From positions 1-23,976 of IMG/VR virus record IMGVR_UViG_3300035034_000713: a stretch of 23,976 nt of DNA. One strand, 5' to 3'. The stretch comes from a virus. Both the position numbers and the translations under genes were made by a program. A model generated the notes under the pieces. It ran no database searches. It had not been told where the DNA came from and was given only the letters and a program-made list of their open reading frames with translations. Positions 18,140-23,822 of the stretch are shown here, in pieces. Each line of letters opens with the position of its first letter. The stretch's first letter is position 1.

Positions 18140-18850
18140 TCAAACAAACCCGCGTCGATGTAGCTTGTCCGATCCGTAGTCCCGATCGATCTCCATCCCC
18201 TGATTCCCAAGCAACATGACCTCTCGCTCGTAGAGGTTCATGTAGTTTCTCCCCTCATGGTTGCCTTCAGAACTGGCACCCATGGGTTGGAGCAACCGGC
18301 TCGCCACGTAGTAGAGGAGGGCAGGCAGATGAGTGTAGGGCAGCTCGATCTCTAGCTTCTCCGGATCTTCCCAGTCCCGCTCAACGAGTTTTCGGTGCCC
18401 TTTTCGGTACGTGACCTTACGAATCAGCCCTTCCTTGGTCACCGGTGGGGTCATCAGCGTGCGTTCGTCGATCGTTCGAATGCTGCAAGGATCCCCTAGC
18501 TGATTCAGGGGGATCTTCTCGTCCTCACTGTCCCGGATGCTCTCGACCTTCATCACGTCGTTCTTGAAGGGGTCGTCAGCGTCCAGAATGTACTTCACCG
18601 GTTCCTGTGAGCCCGTGTTGCTCACCGCGTAGGCGGAATCCAGTACGTACCTGGCTTGGTCCACCTGCAAGGCCAGGATGAGTTCCCCGTGCTTGAGCAG
18701 AAAGCGCTTGTGAAGGGCTGACAGAGCCAGGTTCACGCTCCGCCCGATACGCGGGTAGTCCCGTGGGTTGATGGGGCGGTCACCGTTGCCCAGGTTGACC
18801 TGTACGAGCTCCCCAGTGGAGAGCTGCTCAAAGATCTCGATCAGCTTCAT
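18140..18850 (-). CDS. Head-tail connector/virion protein, N4 gp67-like
   Basis: The product is 236 aa, with GGAG five bases before ATG 18850. The N-terminus (MKLIEIFEQLSTGELVQVNL), NPRDYPRIGRSVNLALSALH (28-47) and the following FLLKHGELIL block are typical of a conserved N4-like virion protein. That protein is encoded next to the terminase and matches N4 gp67, of about 30 kDa. The C-terminal region has LPYTHLPALLYYVASRLLQP (170-189) and NLYEREVMLL. It likely joins the portal to the tail, but that is inferred from family and position. It lies 38 nt after the large terminase gene, with a palindrome in the gap. Confidence 0.65.
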   Translation of the reverse strand: MKLIEIFEQLSTGELVQVNLGNGDRPINPRDYPRIGRSVNLALSALHKRFLLKHGELILALQVDQARYVLDSAYAVSNTGSQEPVKYILDADDPFKNDVMKVESIRDSEDEKIPLNQLGDPCSIRTIDERTLMTPPVTKEGLIRKVTYRKGHRKLVERDWEDPEKLEIELPYTHLPALLYYVASRLLQPMGASSEGNHEGRNYMNLYEREVMLLGNQGMEIDRDYGSDKLHRRGFV

Positions 18851-18865
18851 CTTGGCTCCGTCTCT

Positions 18866-18885
18866 GTACGTGCGTAAGTGCGTGC
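18866..18885. repeat. Late-block palindrome-like element 3
   Basis: GTACGTGCGTAAGTGCGTGC occupies most of the 38-nt gap between the terminase stop and the ribosome site of the connector gene. It shares GCGTAAGTGCGT with element 2, but as a palindrome it is weaker. It is listed because of its recurrent position and core sequence. Confidence 0.45.
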
Positions 18886-18888
18886 CCC

Positions 18889-20505
18889 TTATACGATATA
18901 TGACCCCATGCGGTCGATTCCTTCGTCCTCATCCTCGAGGCCCCAGATCCCGTCTTCGGAATTGGCCAGGGGCGCTTCTTCAGAGGGCTTCCAGGGCTTC
19001 ATGACGCCCAACATGGAGATGGTGTCGATGAAGTCATCGTGCTTGGACCTGAAACCGCCAGGTGAAGCCAAGGAGAGCTCGTTGATCGCCTCTTTCAGGG
19101 GCTCTGAGAGCTTTTTTTCGACCGGGAAGAAGATCTTACGGGTCTGGAACATGGGCACCATGACGTTGAAGCGCTCCATCTTGTTGGTATTCGGGCGAAT
19201 CCCAGGGAAATTGCGGTTTCCCTCCGAAGCCAAAGCAAAGAAGATGTTCCGGTTGAGCATCTCGTTCTGAATCCAGGGAATGAAGCCTTCCTGTTGGCCT
19301 GAAACTTCCACGCCGACCGACTGAGGCCGGTACATCTGGGCCAGACGGAAGAGATCATCGATATTTTTGCCCATTCCCTGATGTTTGCAGACCCCATCGA
19401 CCCACAGCCAGTCGCCGACGTTGTTGTACGCCCACACAGAGACAACAGAGAAGTCTGTGGCTTCTTTGGCAGAGGTCGCGAAGTCCGTTGTGATGTAGAA
19501 ATTGAACCGGCTCCGGTTCCGGAGCACTGCGTCGATGCGGTACCAGCCGATGTCGTGGTCCTGAACCAGCCGATCTTCATCGGACATGATTCGGAGCATG
19601 AGCTCCTGGTTGAATGTGTCGATTTTGCCGAGCTGAAGGGCCTTCTCGTACTTCGTCAAGACGTAGTCGTAGTCGAACCGGTCCGGCCAGCTGCCTTTGA
19701 AGTCTTCCCGGGAGCACGGGAAGGCCTCGCAGACCGGAAATACGTTCACAGCCCACGCGCCGGACTCCACAGCCTTGTAGAGCGGGTCCTTGGCGTTGAA
19801 CGGGGTGCCTGACCAGATGATCATGCTCTTCTTGGGGTGCAGCGCGTAGTCGACTGCCTTGTAGACCGTGTCCTCAACGGCAGCAATGACGGTCGCTGAC
19901 CGGGCATCCTCGTCCGAGATCAGGTCATCGAGTACCGCAAGCTGGGGACGTACGCCTTGTTCCTTGGTGCCCCGCACACCGGTCTTGGCCCCGTAGCCCT
20001 TGACGATGAAGATCTTGCCGTCTGCGTTACGGAACTCCCATCGCACGTCTGTGAATCGGGCCTCGGGGATGTACTCCCTCAGAAAATCGCTGTTCTCCCA
20101 ACGAAATTCGAGGTTCTTGCGCATGTTCTTGACGCCGTTCTCGATGGAGTCTGAGACATAGAGCGCCAGGTTGATCGGTCCGAAGCCTGGGATGGCTCCA
20201 TACGTACCCAAGTACAGGAACAGGTACTCGCCCATCAGGGTGGTTTTGGCGATACCCCGATGGCAGAGGTTCACCACCCGGGCCCCGTTCTCTGTCAGGG
20301 TGTCCAACATGTGGTAGTGGACCAGGGGAGTCTTGTTCTCTTCCCCGTCTTCACCATTCACGAGCTTGATGAAGGTGACGAACTCGAGTGCGAAGTCACT
20401 CGGGACGTAGTTGTGGTCAACGGCGTAGCTTACCTGGTTGAGATAATCCTCAACCTTAGGTGTCTCAGCGACTTCATCAATGATTTCGTCCAGGGCACTA
20501 CTCAC
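18889..20505 (-). CDS. terL: Terminase large subunit, N4 gp68-like
   Basis: The product is 538 aa. The ATPase domain shows Walker A as HRGIAKTT (82-89, Lys87), Walker B as AVLDD (190-194) and an SGTP coupling motif (232-235). The nuclease domain shows acidic residues in the expected order: TTDF (Asp341), VGVE (Glu400) and HDDFID (Asp490/491). It packages concatemeric DNA into the prohead through the portal and cuts it. The start codon is GTG at 20505, overlapping the stop of the upstream gene as GTGA, with GGGGAGG just before it, which indicates coupled synthesis with the putative small subunit. The C-terminal tail is acidic. The family is strongly supported. Confidence 0.93.
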   Translation of the reverse strand: MSSALDEIIDEVAETPKVEDYLNQVSYAVDHNYVPSDFALEFVTFIKLVNGEDGEENKTPLVHYHMLDTLTENGARVVNLCHRGIAKTTLMGEYLFLYLGTYGAIPGFGPINLALYVSDSIENGVKNMRKNLEFRWENSDFLREYIPEARFTDVRWEFRNADGKIFIVKGYGAKTGVRGTKEQGVRPQLAVLDDLISDEDARSATVIAAVEDTVYKAVDYALHPKKSMIIWSGTPFNAKDPLYKAVESGAWAVNVFPVCEAFPCSREDFKGSWPDRFDYDYVLTKYEKALQLGKIDTFNQELMLRIMSDEDRLVQDHDIGWYRIDAVLRNRSRFNFYITTDFATSAKEATDFSVVSVWAYNNVGDWLWVDGVCKHQGMGKNIDDLFRLAQMYRPQSVGVEVSGQQEGFIPWIQNEMLNRNIFFALASEGNRNFPGIRPNTNKMERFNVMVPMFQTRKIFFPVEKKLSEPLKEAINELSLASPGGFRSKHDDFIDTISMLGVMKPWKPSEEAPLANSEDGIWGLEDEDEGIDRMGSYIV

Positions 20506-21239
20506 TCGACCTCCCCTGAGTCGTTATCGATCACCACCTTGCTGTGTGCCACCTCTTCGGCGTTCACCGTCCCTGCAGTGAGGGCTTTGCGCTGCTGTTC
20601 CACCAGATTCAGTGTTGCCTGACGCAGGTGGTCGATCACGCTGTCTTCTTTCATACCTACCTGCAGCTCAACCTTGCTGGTTTCCGGTGGCTTGAGATGG
20701 GTTAGGATCGAGTTGGCAGCATCAGACCGGACCTTCTCACTGTTAGCTGTCGCCATCAGTTCGGCCTGAGTGTTCAGAGCCCTTTGGTACATGTCTTGGT
20801 TCAGTACCCAGAAGGGCACCATGGTCTGTTCGAAGATCAGGTTGACCAGCTTCGACTTGTTGTAGGCGGTCACATAGGACGCAATGTCCTTGGGAGCCAC
20901 CCCTTGAGCATTGAAGCGGGCGATCTTGTCCGGGAAGGTCTTACTATAGGCCAGGATGTTCGAGCAGCCCATCAGCTTGTGGCTGACGTACTTCACTGCG
21001 TCGATGTAGTTGGCCACCTTGAAGCGGCCTTCAGCCATGACCCGGGTGTAGGACAGCAGGTTGTCTCTGAATGACTCGTAGAGCTCAGGATCTGAGAGCG
21101 TCTGGTTGATCTGGTCTACCAGCGCCACACTCACAGACCTCTTCAGACTGGCAGGCAGCGCATCCTTGAACTGCTCCACAGTCAGAGCCTGACTGGCTTG
21201 CGGTGGAGTAGGGGCTGGTGATGGTCCTTGCGTACTCAC
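20502..21239 (-). CDS. Putative terminase small subunit, N4 gp69-like position
   Basis: The product is 245 aa and starts with GTG 21239, which overlaps the preceding stop as GTGA; GGAGG lies eight bases upstream. A Pro/Gln-rich N-terminus is followed by a long helical core (about 45-190). The core includes RVMAEGRFKVANYIDAVKYV, FPDKIARFNAQGVAPKDIASY and FEQTMVPFWVLNQDMYQRAL. The C-terminus is charged. Immediate coupling to the large terminase supports a packaging role. I did not see a clear helix-turn-helix, so DNA recognition is not shown from the sequence. A late palindrome covers its ribosome site. Confidence 0.5.
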   Translation of the reverse strand: MSTQGPSPAPTPPQASQALTVEQFKDALPASLKRSVSVALVDQINQTLSDPELYESFRDNLLSYTRVMAEGRFKVANYIDAVKYVSHKLMGCSNILAYSKTFPDKIARFNAQGVAPKDIASYVTAYNKSKLVNLIFEQTMVPFWVLNQDMYQRALNTQAELMATANSEKVRSDAANSILTHLKPPETSKVELQVGMKEDSVIDHLRQATLNLVEQQRKALTAGTVNAEEVAHSKVVIDNDSGEVE

Positions 21240-21248
21240 TTACGTACC
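21229..21248. repeat. Late-block element 4 over the putative small-terminase start
   Basis: TGCGTACTCACTTACGTACC (plus strand) shares TGCGTACTCAC with element 2 and ACTTACGT with element 1 in inverted orientation. It overlaps the GTG start and the spacer after the GGAGG ribosome site of the 245-aa gene, so a protein bound to this DNA or a fold in the RNA could affect expression. Confidence 0.45.
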
Positions 21249-21673
21249 TCCGGGATGTCGTGCAAATCGAACCGAGTGTTTTCCCGGGCTCTCAAACCAG
21301 GAAGTTCACTCGAGAGCTTGTCCAGGAGGGCACTGAACTCTTCGCCGATCGGAGGAGGGCGGTTGTCCACGTACAGATTCGTACCTTGCACATCGAGCAC
21401 CATGAGCAGGCAACACACAGCATGGGCCAAGTGGTGATGTCCGTCCTTGGCTTGAGTCTCACCACACCACCAAGCAAAGATATGCCGGAGCATGGCTCCG
21501 TAGTACACCGAAGCGCTGATCTTCTCTACGTGCCAGTTGTAAGGCTGGTACTTGAAACCACCATCAGCAAAACAGAGAGCCACGTATGCCAGAGCTCTGG
21601 GCGGTATCAAGTGGAAAGGGAGCTTGTTCATACCCCCAGCTGTAGTCTTCGGATTGTTGTCTGGCTGACTCAT
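21236..21673 (-). CDS. dATP/dGTP diphosphohydrolase-like protein (DUF5664 family)
   Basis: The product is 145 aa. The conserved layout is recognisable: KLPFHLIPPRALAYVA (17-32), a DGGFKYQPYNW segment (37-47), VYYGAMLRHIFAWWCGE (56-72) and HHHLAHAVCCLLMVLD (79-94). This matches the phage family formerly called DUF5664, now described as dATP/dGTP diphosphohydrolase N-terminal domain. The His-rich helix and the acidic residues are the likely metal and substrate sites. It would hydrolyse purine deoxynucleoside triphosphates and so adjust nucleotide pools, alongside the dUTPase. It is the first gene of the leftward block. The ribosome site before ATG 21673 is weak, and its stop overlaps the next start as GTGA. 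Substrate is inferred from the family name. Confidence 0.7.
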   Translation of the reverse strand: MSQPDNNPKTTAGGMNKLPFHLIPPRALAYVALCFADGGFKYQPYNWHVEKISASVYYGAMLRHIFAWWCGETQAKDGHHHLAHAVCCLLMVLDVQGTNLYVDNRPPPIGEEFSALLDKLSSELPGLRARENTRFDLHDIPEVRK

Positions 21674-21728
21674 ACACAGACCCAGTTAGCTTATCGTCTG
21701 TGCATCGTATGCGGGGTTTGGCAGAACT

Positions 21729-21747
21729 CCCAAAAATAATATTTGGG
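21729..21747. terminator. A+T-rich hairpin at the divergent junction
   Basis: CCCAAA and TTTGGG pair around an AATAATA loop. In the rightward direction a run of five T residues follows after seven bases, so it could be a weak rightward terminator, but no plus-strand gene lies just to the left. It also overlaps the candidate leftward promoter. Confidence 0.35.
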
Positions 21748-21763
21748 ATCAGGTTTTTCAGAA
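21736..21763 (-). promoter_or_regulatory. Candidate sigma70-type promoter for the leftward late block
   Basis: On the minus strand TTCTGA (21763-21758) and TATTAT (21741-21736) are separated by 16 nt and point at the first late gene. The -10 matches the consensus at five of six bases; the -35 is poor. N4 late genes are read by host RNA polymerase, so a sigma70-like site here is expected, but this one is weak and overlaps a hairpin. Confidence 0.3.
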
Positions 21764-21875
21764 TTTCATCAAGTAGGTACAGAAGCAGTACTGATAGTCC
21801 AGGAACAAAATAACTCGACTACCCCCCGGGGTCTTCTCTCTCAGGAAACTTTACTCAACCCCACCCCTGCGTATG

Positions 21876-21892
21876 GGCCTCCGGCCATGGCG
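21876..21892 (+). promoter_or_regulatory. vRNAP-type hairpin promoter A
   Basis: GGCC-TCC-GGCC forms a hairpin with a three-base loop, extendable by AT with one bulged G. On the template strand the loop is GGA, as in N4 promoter P2. Setting the loop centre (21881) at -11, as in N4, puts the start at G21892, 48 nt before the 73-aa gene. From the loop on it aligns without gaps with promoters B and C. Confidence 0.7.
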
Positions 21893-21939
21893 TGGTGCGA
21901 TGGACGCATCGTATGCCTAACTCAACTGGAGTACTCCAC

Positions 21940-22161
21940 ATGCGCATGTTTGCAATGTTCGGCACGTTCTTTGACATGCTTACCAAGCTCTTCTCTGCTG
22001 GTGAGCGTAGTGCTTCTGCCCTCGATCACCTTGCTCGTACTGCTGAGCAACAAGCCTCCCACTACGCTGACCGTCAACTCGTGCGCAACCACGCCGAGAT
22101 GGCTGAGGTCCGCAAGCAGGTGGCTCTCCTCGAGTCCATCAACCAAGGAGCATCTCACTGA
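21940..22161 (+). CDS. Small early protein, N4-like gp1-type
   Basis: The product is 73 aa. ATG 21940 is chosen because GGAG lies eight bases upstream and 48 nt separate it from the predicted start of promoter A; the frame is open further upstream but would run through the promoter. The sequence begins with Phe/Met-rich MFAMFGTFFDMLTKLFSAGE, then ASALDHLARTAEQQASHYAD and a charged helix (NHAEMAEVRKQVALLE). This hydrophobic-then-ALDHLA pattern resembles the first early gene of N4-like phages. No function is known to me. It is the sole gene of its unit and is followed by a strong terminator after 7 nt. Confidence 0.75.
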   Translation: MRMFAMFGTFFDMLTKLFSAGERSASALDHLARTAEQQASHYADRQLVRNHAEMAEVRKQVALLESINQGASH

Positions 22162-22168
22162 TACCACT

Positions 22169-22204
22169 AGGACCCTGGCCTCTGGCTGGGGTCCTGCTCT
22201 TTTA
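22169..22204 (+). terminator. Early terminator t1
   Basis: AGGACCC (22169-22175) pairs with GGGTCCT (22189-22195). The interior TGGCC/GGCTG also pairs, using two G-T wobbles, giving about 12 bp closed by a TCT loop. It is followed by GCTCTTTTA. It ends the first early unit and shares TGGCCTCTG and GCTGGG with terminator t2. Confidence 0.85.
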
Positions 22205-22205
22205 C

Positions 22206-22263
22206 ACAAGCATACCTACACATGCACAAGCACAAGCACAAGCACACCTACACATACACAAGC
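22206..22263 (+). repeat. Two 26-bp CA-rich direct repeats, period 32
   Basis: The unit at 22206-22231 and that at 22238-22263 agree at 24 of 26 bases, with core ACCTACACAT, separated by a CAAGC-type hexamer. The tract has almost no G or T beyond the AAG and CCT steps, giving strong strand asymmetry just after terminator t1. It could be a protein-binding array or replication-linked element, or neutral slippage. Confidence 0.7.
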
Positions 22264-22321
22264 CCAAGTCAGTAGGGTTTTAGGGAAGGAAGAGCTCAAG
22301 GTTCTACAGAACAAGCTCAGG

Positions 22322-22339
22322 TCAGTGTCGTATCACTGA
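22322..22339. other. Small hairpin in early leader region
   Basis: TCAGTG and CACTGA form a 6-bp stem around TCGTAT. No T run follows. It lies upstream of the duplicated 12-mer and promoter B. Significance unknown. Confidence 0.35.
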
Positions 22340-22359
22340 TTGTTACTACTTCCTCCCTT

Positions 22360-22400
22360 GTTCCGATATCTCTTCTACCTTCCAGCTCGTTCCGATATCT
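22360..22400. repeat. Direct repeat of GTTCCGATATCT upstream of promoter B
   Basis: The 12-mer GTTCCGATATCT occurs at 22360-22371 and again at 22389-22400, 29 bp apart (nearly three helical turns). A partial CCGATAC follows. The copies end 31 nt upstream of promoter B, a plausible place for a regulator or single-strand-binding protein to act. Confidence 0.6.
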
Positions 22401-22430
22401 ACCCGATACATTGCGTCACTCTTGTCGTTG

Positions 22431-22447
22431 GAGCTCCGCTCTTGGCA
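22431..22447 (+). promoter_or_regulatory. vRNAP-type hairpin promoter B
   Basis: GAGC-TCC-GCTC forms a 4-bp stem, extended by a G-T wobble, with the TCC loop (template GGA). Its tip GCTCCGC is identical to N4 P2 (GCGGAGC on the template strand). The predicted start is A22447, 49 nt before the 117-aa gene. TTGG after the stem aligns with the ATGG of promoters A and C. Confidence 0.75.
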
Positions 22448-22495
22448 CGGTTAGGTTCTTAGATCCTTCAACTTCCACCTGCCTGGAGACAGTCC

Positions 22496-22849
22496 ATGCC
22501 CTCACTCAAAAACATGACCAAGGCTCAACTCATTGATCGGATCATCGATCTAGAGGCTCAACTTACCAAGACTCAGGCCGAGACAGCACCTGTGCCTTGT
22601 GTCTTCTCGTTCACCACTCACGGGCATCTGGCCATCCTTACCAAGAAGAACAAGCTGCCTGTGGCTAAGCTCAAGACACCTCTGAAGAGCGAAGACCATG
22701 CCAAGTATTTACTCGAGTCCAAGATCATCCCTTGCCTCAAACGAGGTGAGCACCTGACTCCAGAGGCCTGGGACTTCGCTGAAGATGCTCGAGATATGCG
22801 AGGCGTACCTACCTACCGAGACATCCCGCTCTTCGCTCACGTCGCCTGA
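22496..22849 (+). CDS. Hypothetical early protein, 117 aa
   Basis: ATG 22496 follows GGAG by seven bases and lies 49 nt after the predicted start of promoter B. Residues about 6-30 form a helix likely to be a coiled coil (MTKAQLIDRIIDLEAQLTKT). A beta-rich segment (PCVFSFTTHGHLAILTKK) follows, then Lys-rich and Asp/Glu-rich parts. There are no Cys pairs, membrane spans or catalytic motifs. I do not recognise the family. By its promoter it should be made immediately on infection, when many N4-like early proteins act on the host. It is first in a three-gene unit. Confidence 0.75.
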   Translation: MPSLKNMTKAQLIDRIIDLEAQLTKTQAETAPVPCVFSFTTHGHLAILTKKNKLPVAKLKTPLKSEDHAKYLLESKIIPCLKRGEHLTPEAWDFAEDARDMRGVPTYRDIPLFAHVA

Positions 22850-22940
22850 TTCGTCCCACCTCTCACGTCTCACCACTGCAGCAGGGCCTACACAGGCTCT
22901 GTTGCATCCCTTCGTCAGTCAGTTGCCTAAGGAGGCAGTC

Positions 22941-23147
22941 ATGATCAACGTTCACGTATTCCAAGGCTCCACGTACCTCGAGACGGTCTGTCAGCACTCC
23001 TACGAAGACGCCAACGAGTGTCTTCAGCTCCTGCAGCTCCAAGGCCTCCGTGGCGAGTGCTACGGCCATGTGGATTCTGACCCGCCTGTGGAGGAGGTTG
23101 ACTCCTTCGAACAGGCTCAGAACCTCCGTCAGCTGCTGTCACACTGA
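22941..23147 (+). CDS. Hypothetical small early protein, 68 aa
   Basis: The strong ribosome site AAGGAGG five bases before ATG 22941 sets the start; the frame is open upstream but lacks such a site there. The product is small and acidic, with a short beta-like start (MINVHVFQGSTYLETV), Cys and His in CQHSYEDANECLQLL and CYGHVDSD, and a Glu/Gln-rich C-terminal helix. I do not recognise it. It lies 91 nt after the 117-aa gene without an intervening promoter hairpin, so it is probably in the same transcript. Its stop overlaps the next start by one base (TGATG). Confidence 0.7.
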   Translation: MINVHVFQGSTYLETVCQHSYEDANECLQLLQLQGLRGECYGHVDSDPPVEEVDSFEQAQNLRQLLSH

Positions 23148-23332
23148 TGGAGTTAGGCATCCTGGTCCTTCTCCTCGTCCTGGCAGTTCTCTGCTCGGGG
23201 TTCGCACTACTCAGTCTGTTTGCCCATCTGGTGATCTGGTTCTTGAAGCAGGCTGGGTGGTTCACAGAGGAGCATCCACGCTCCATGGCAAGGAGAAATG
23301 TCAAGCGAAACATCTTCTGGAACACTCGTTAG
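23147..23332 (+). CDS. Small membrane protein, 61 aa
   Basis: ATG 23147 shares its A with the preceding TGA stop, so translation is probably by re-initiation; no good ribosome site of its own is visible. Residues about 4-34 form one long or two short hydrophobic segments (ILVLLLVLAVLCSGFALLSL followed by FAHLVIWFL). After WFTEEHP comes a basic tail (SMARRNVKRN). By the positive-inside rule the tail would face the cytoplasm. Function unknown; early membrane proteins of phages may act in exclusion or host takeover, but nothing here shows that. Confidence 0.65.
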   Translation: MELGILVLLLVLAVLCSGFALLSLFAHLVIWFLKQAGWFTEEHPRSMARRNVKRNIFWNTR

Positions 23333-23362
23333 CGCCTGTATACAGTCCGGGCCCCAACCATG

Positions 23363-23380
23363 TGCGCTCCGCGCATGGAC
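23363..23380 (+). promoter_or_regulatory. vRNAP-type hairpin promoter C
   Basis: TGCGC-TCC-GCGCA is a perfect 5-bp stem with a three-base loop (template TGCGC-GGA-GCGCA), the closest match in the window to the N4 P2 hairpin. With a two-base bulge the stem extends to CCAT/ATGG. The predicted start is C23380, 56 nt before the 102-aa gene. An outer, imperfect GGGCCCC/GGGGTCC pairing surrounds it, and a CTGTATACAG palindrome (23336-23345) lies upstream. Confidence 0.8.
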
Positions 23381-23435
23381 AGGGGTCCAGGCCTCACATC
23401 TCTGTAACTACTCAATCACGTAAGGAATCACTCAC

Positions 23436-23744
23436 ATGACGTATATCTCCGATACTGCCAAGCCCGCTGACGACAACAGCAACGTTGCCTCGATCGGTCC
23501 CATGGCCCAGAACACGCGCTGGAAGCCCGCTGACGCCTTCCTGAACCTCTACATACCGGCCAAGGACGGTGGGCGTCCCAAGAAGATCGGGGCCCTGAAG
23601 CTGTACGCCAATCGCAGGCTCGACGCTGAACTCATCGAGTTCCTGCAGGCCGACGAGGCCAATGTCGGCAAGCTGCTCTCCAAGCTGACCGCCGACTTCA
23701 ACGCCATCGACCCCAACGATGACAGCACCGTTCTCGACCTCTGA
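23436..23744 (+). CDS. Conserved phage early protein of unknown function, 102 aa
   Basis: AAGGA lies nine bases before ATG 23436, and the start is 56 nt after that predicted for promoter C. The N-terminus is polar. The segment RWKPADAFLNLYIPAKDGGR (28-47) followed by PKKIGALKLYANRR resembles small proteins I have seen annotated as hypothetical in many phages. The rest is an acidic helical region with LLSKLTADF and an Asp-rich tail (DPNDDSTVLDL). No catalytic motif. It is the only gene between promoter C and terminator t2. Confidence 0.75.
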   Translation: MTYISDTAKPADDNSNVASIGPMAQNTRWKPADAFLNLYIPAKDGGRPKKIGALKLYANRRLDAELIEFLQADEANVGKLLSKLTADFNAIDPNDDSTVLDL

Positions 23745-23757
23745 TCTCTGAAGTCCT

Positions 23758-23798
23758 GGCACCACCTGGCCTCTGCGCTGGGTGGTGCCTCCGCTTTT
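23758..23798 (+). terminator. Early terminator t2
   Basis: GGCACCACC (23758-23766) pairs with GGTGGTGCC (23781-23789). The stem extends inward through TGGC/GCTG with two wobbles. TCCGCTTTT follows. It lies 13 nt after the 102-aa stop. The loop contains TGGCCTCTG as in t1, so both may be tuned to the same polymerase. The macro-domain gene begins 25 nt later without its own hairpin promoter, so some read-through is likely. Confidence 0.85.
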
Positions 23799-23822
23799 CA
23801 ATCCTTCCTCAGGAGACAGCTC

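Larger units (their letters stand above)
21674..21939. other. Divergent junction between late and early blocks; candidate genome-end region
   Basis: These 266 nt separate the leftward late block from the rightward early genes. They hold an A+T-rich hairpin, a candidate leftward promoter, palindromes GCAGTACTGA-like and CCCCGGGG, and the first vRNAP-type promoter hairpin. In N4, early genes lie at the left physical end and terminase genes near the right end of a linear DNA with direct terminal repeats. Finding the two blocks joined here suggests a circularised assembly in which the terminal repeat has collapsed. No repeat boundary can be seen from a single copy. Confidence 0.4.
22162..22495 (+). 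other. 334-nt early intergenic region with repeats and promoter
   Basis: No convincing gene lies here. In order it holds terminator t1, two copies of a 26-bp CA-rich repeat, a small hairpin (22322-22339), a duplicated 12-mer GTTCCGATATCT, promoter B and the leader of the 117-aa gene. A long frame that crosses it (from 21743) passes through promoter A, t1 and the CA-rich repeat, which argues against coding. Confidence 0.6.

Noticed and set aside
22206-22263. CRISPR-like array
   Set aside because: There are only two units separated by six bases, no spacers of normal length and no cas genes.
21743-22339. 198-codon plus-strand open frame
   Set aside because: It crosses promoter A, terminator t1 and the CA-rich repeat, gives low-complexity Thr/Ser/His sequence, and overlaps the better-supported 73-aa gene in another frame.
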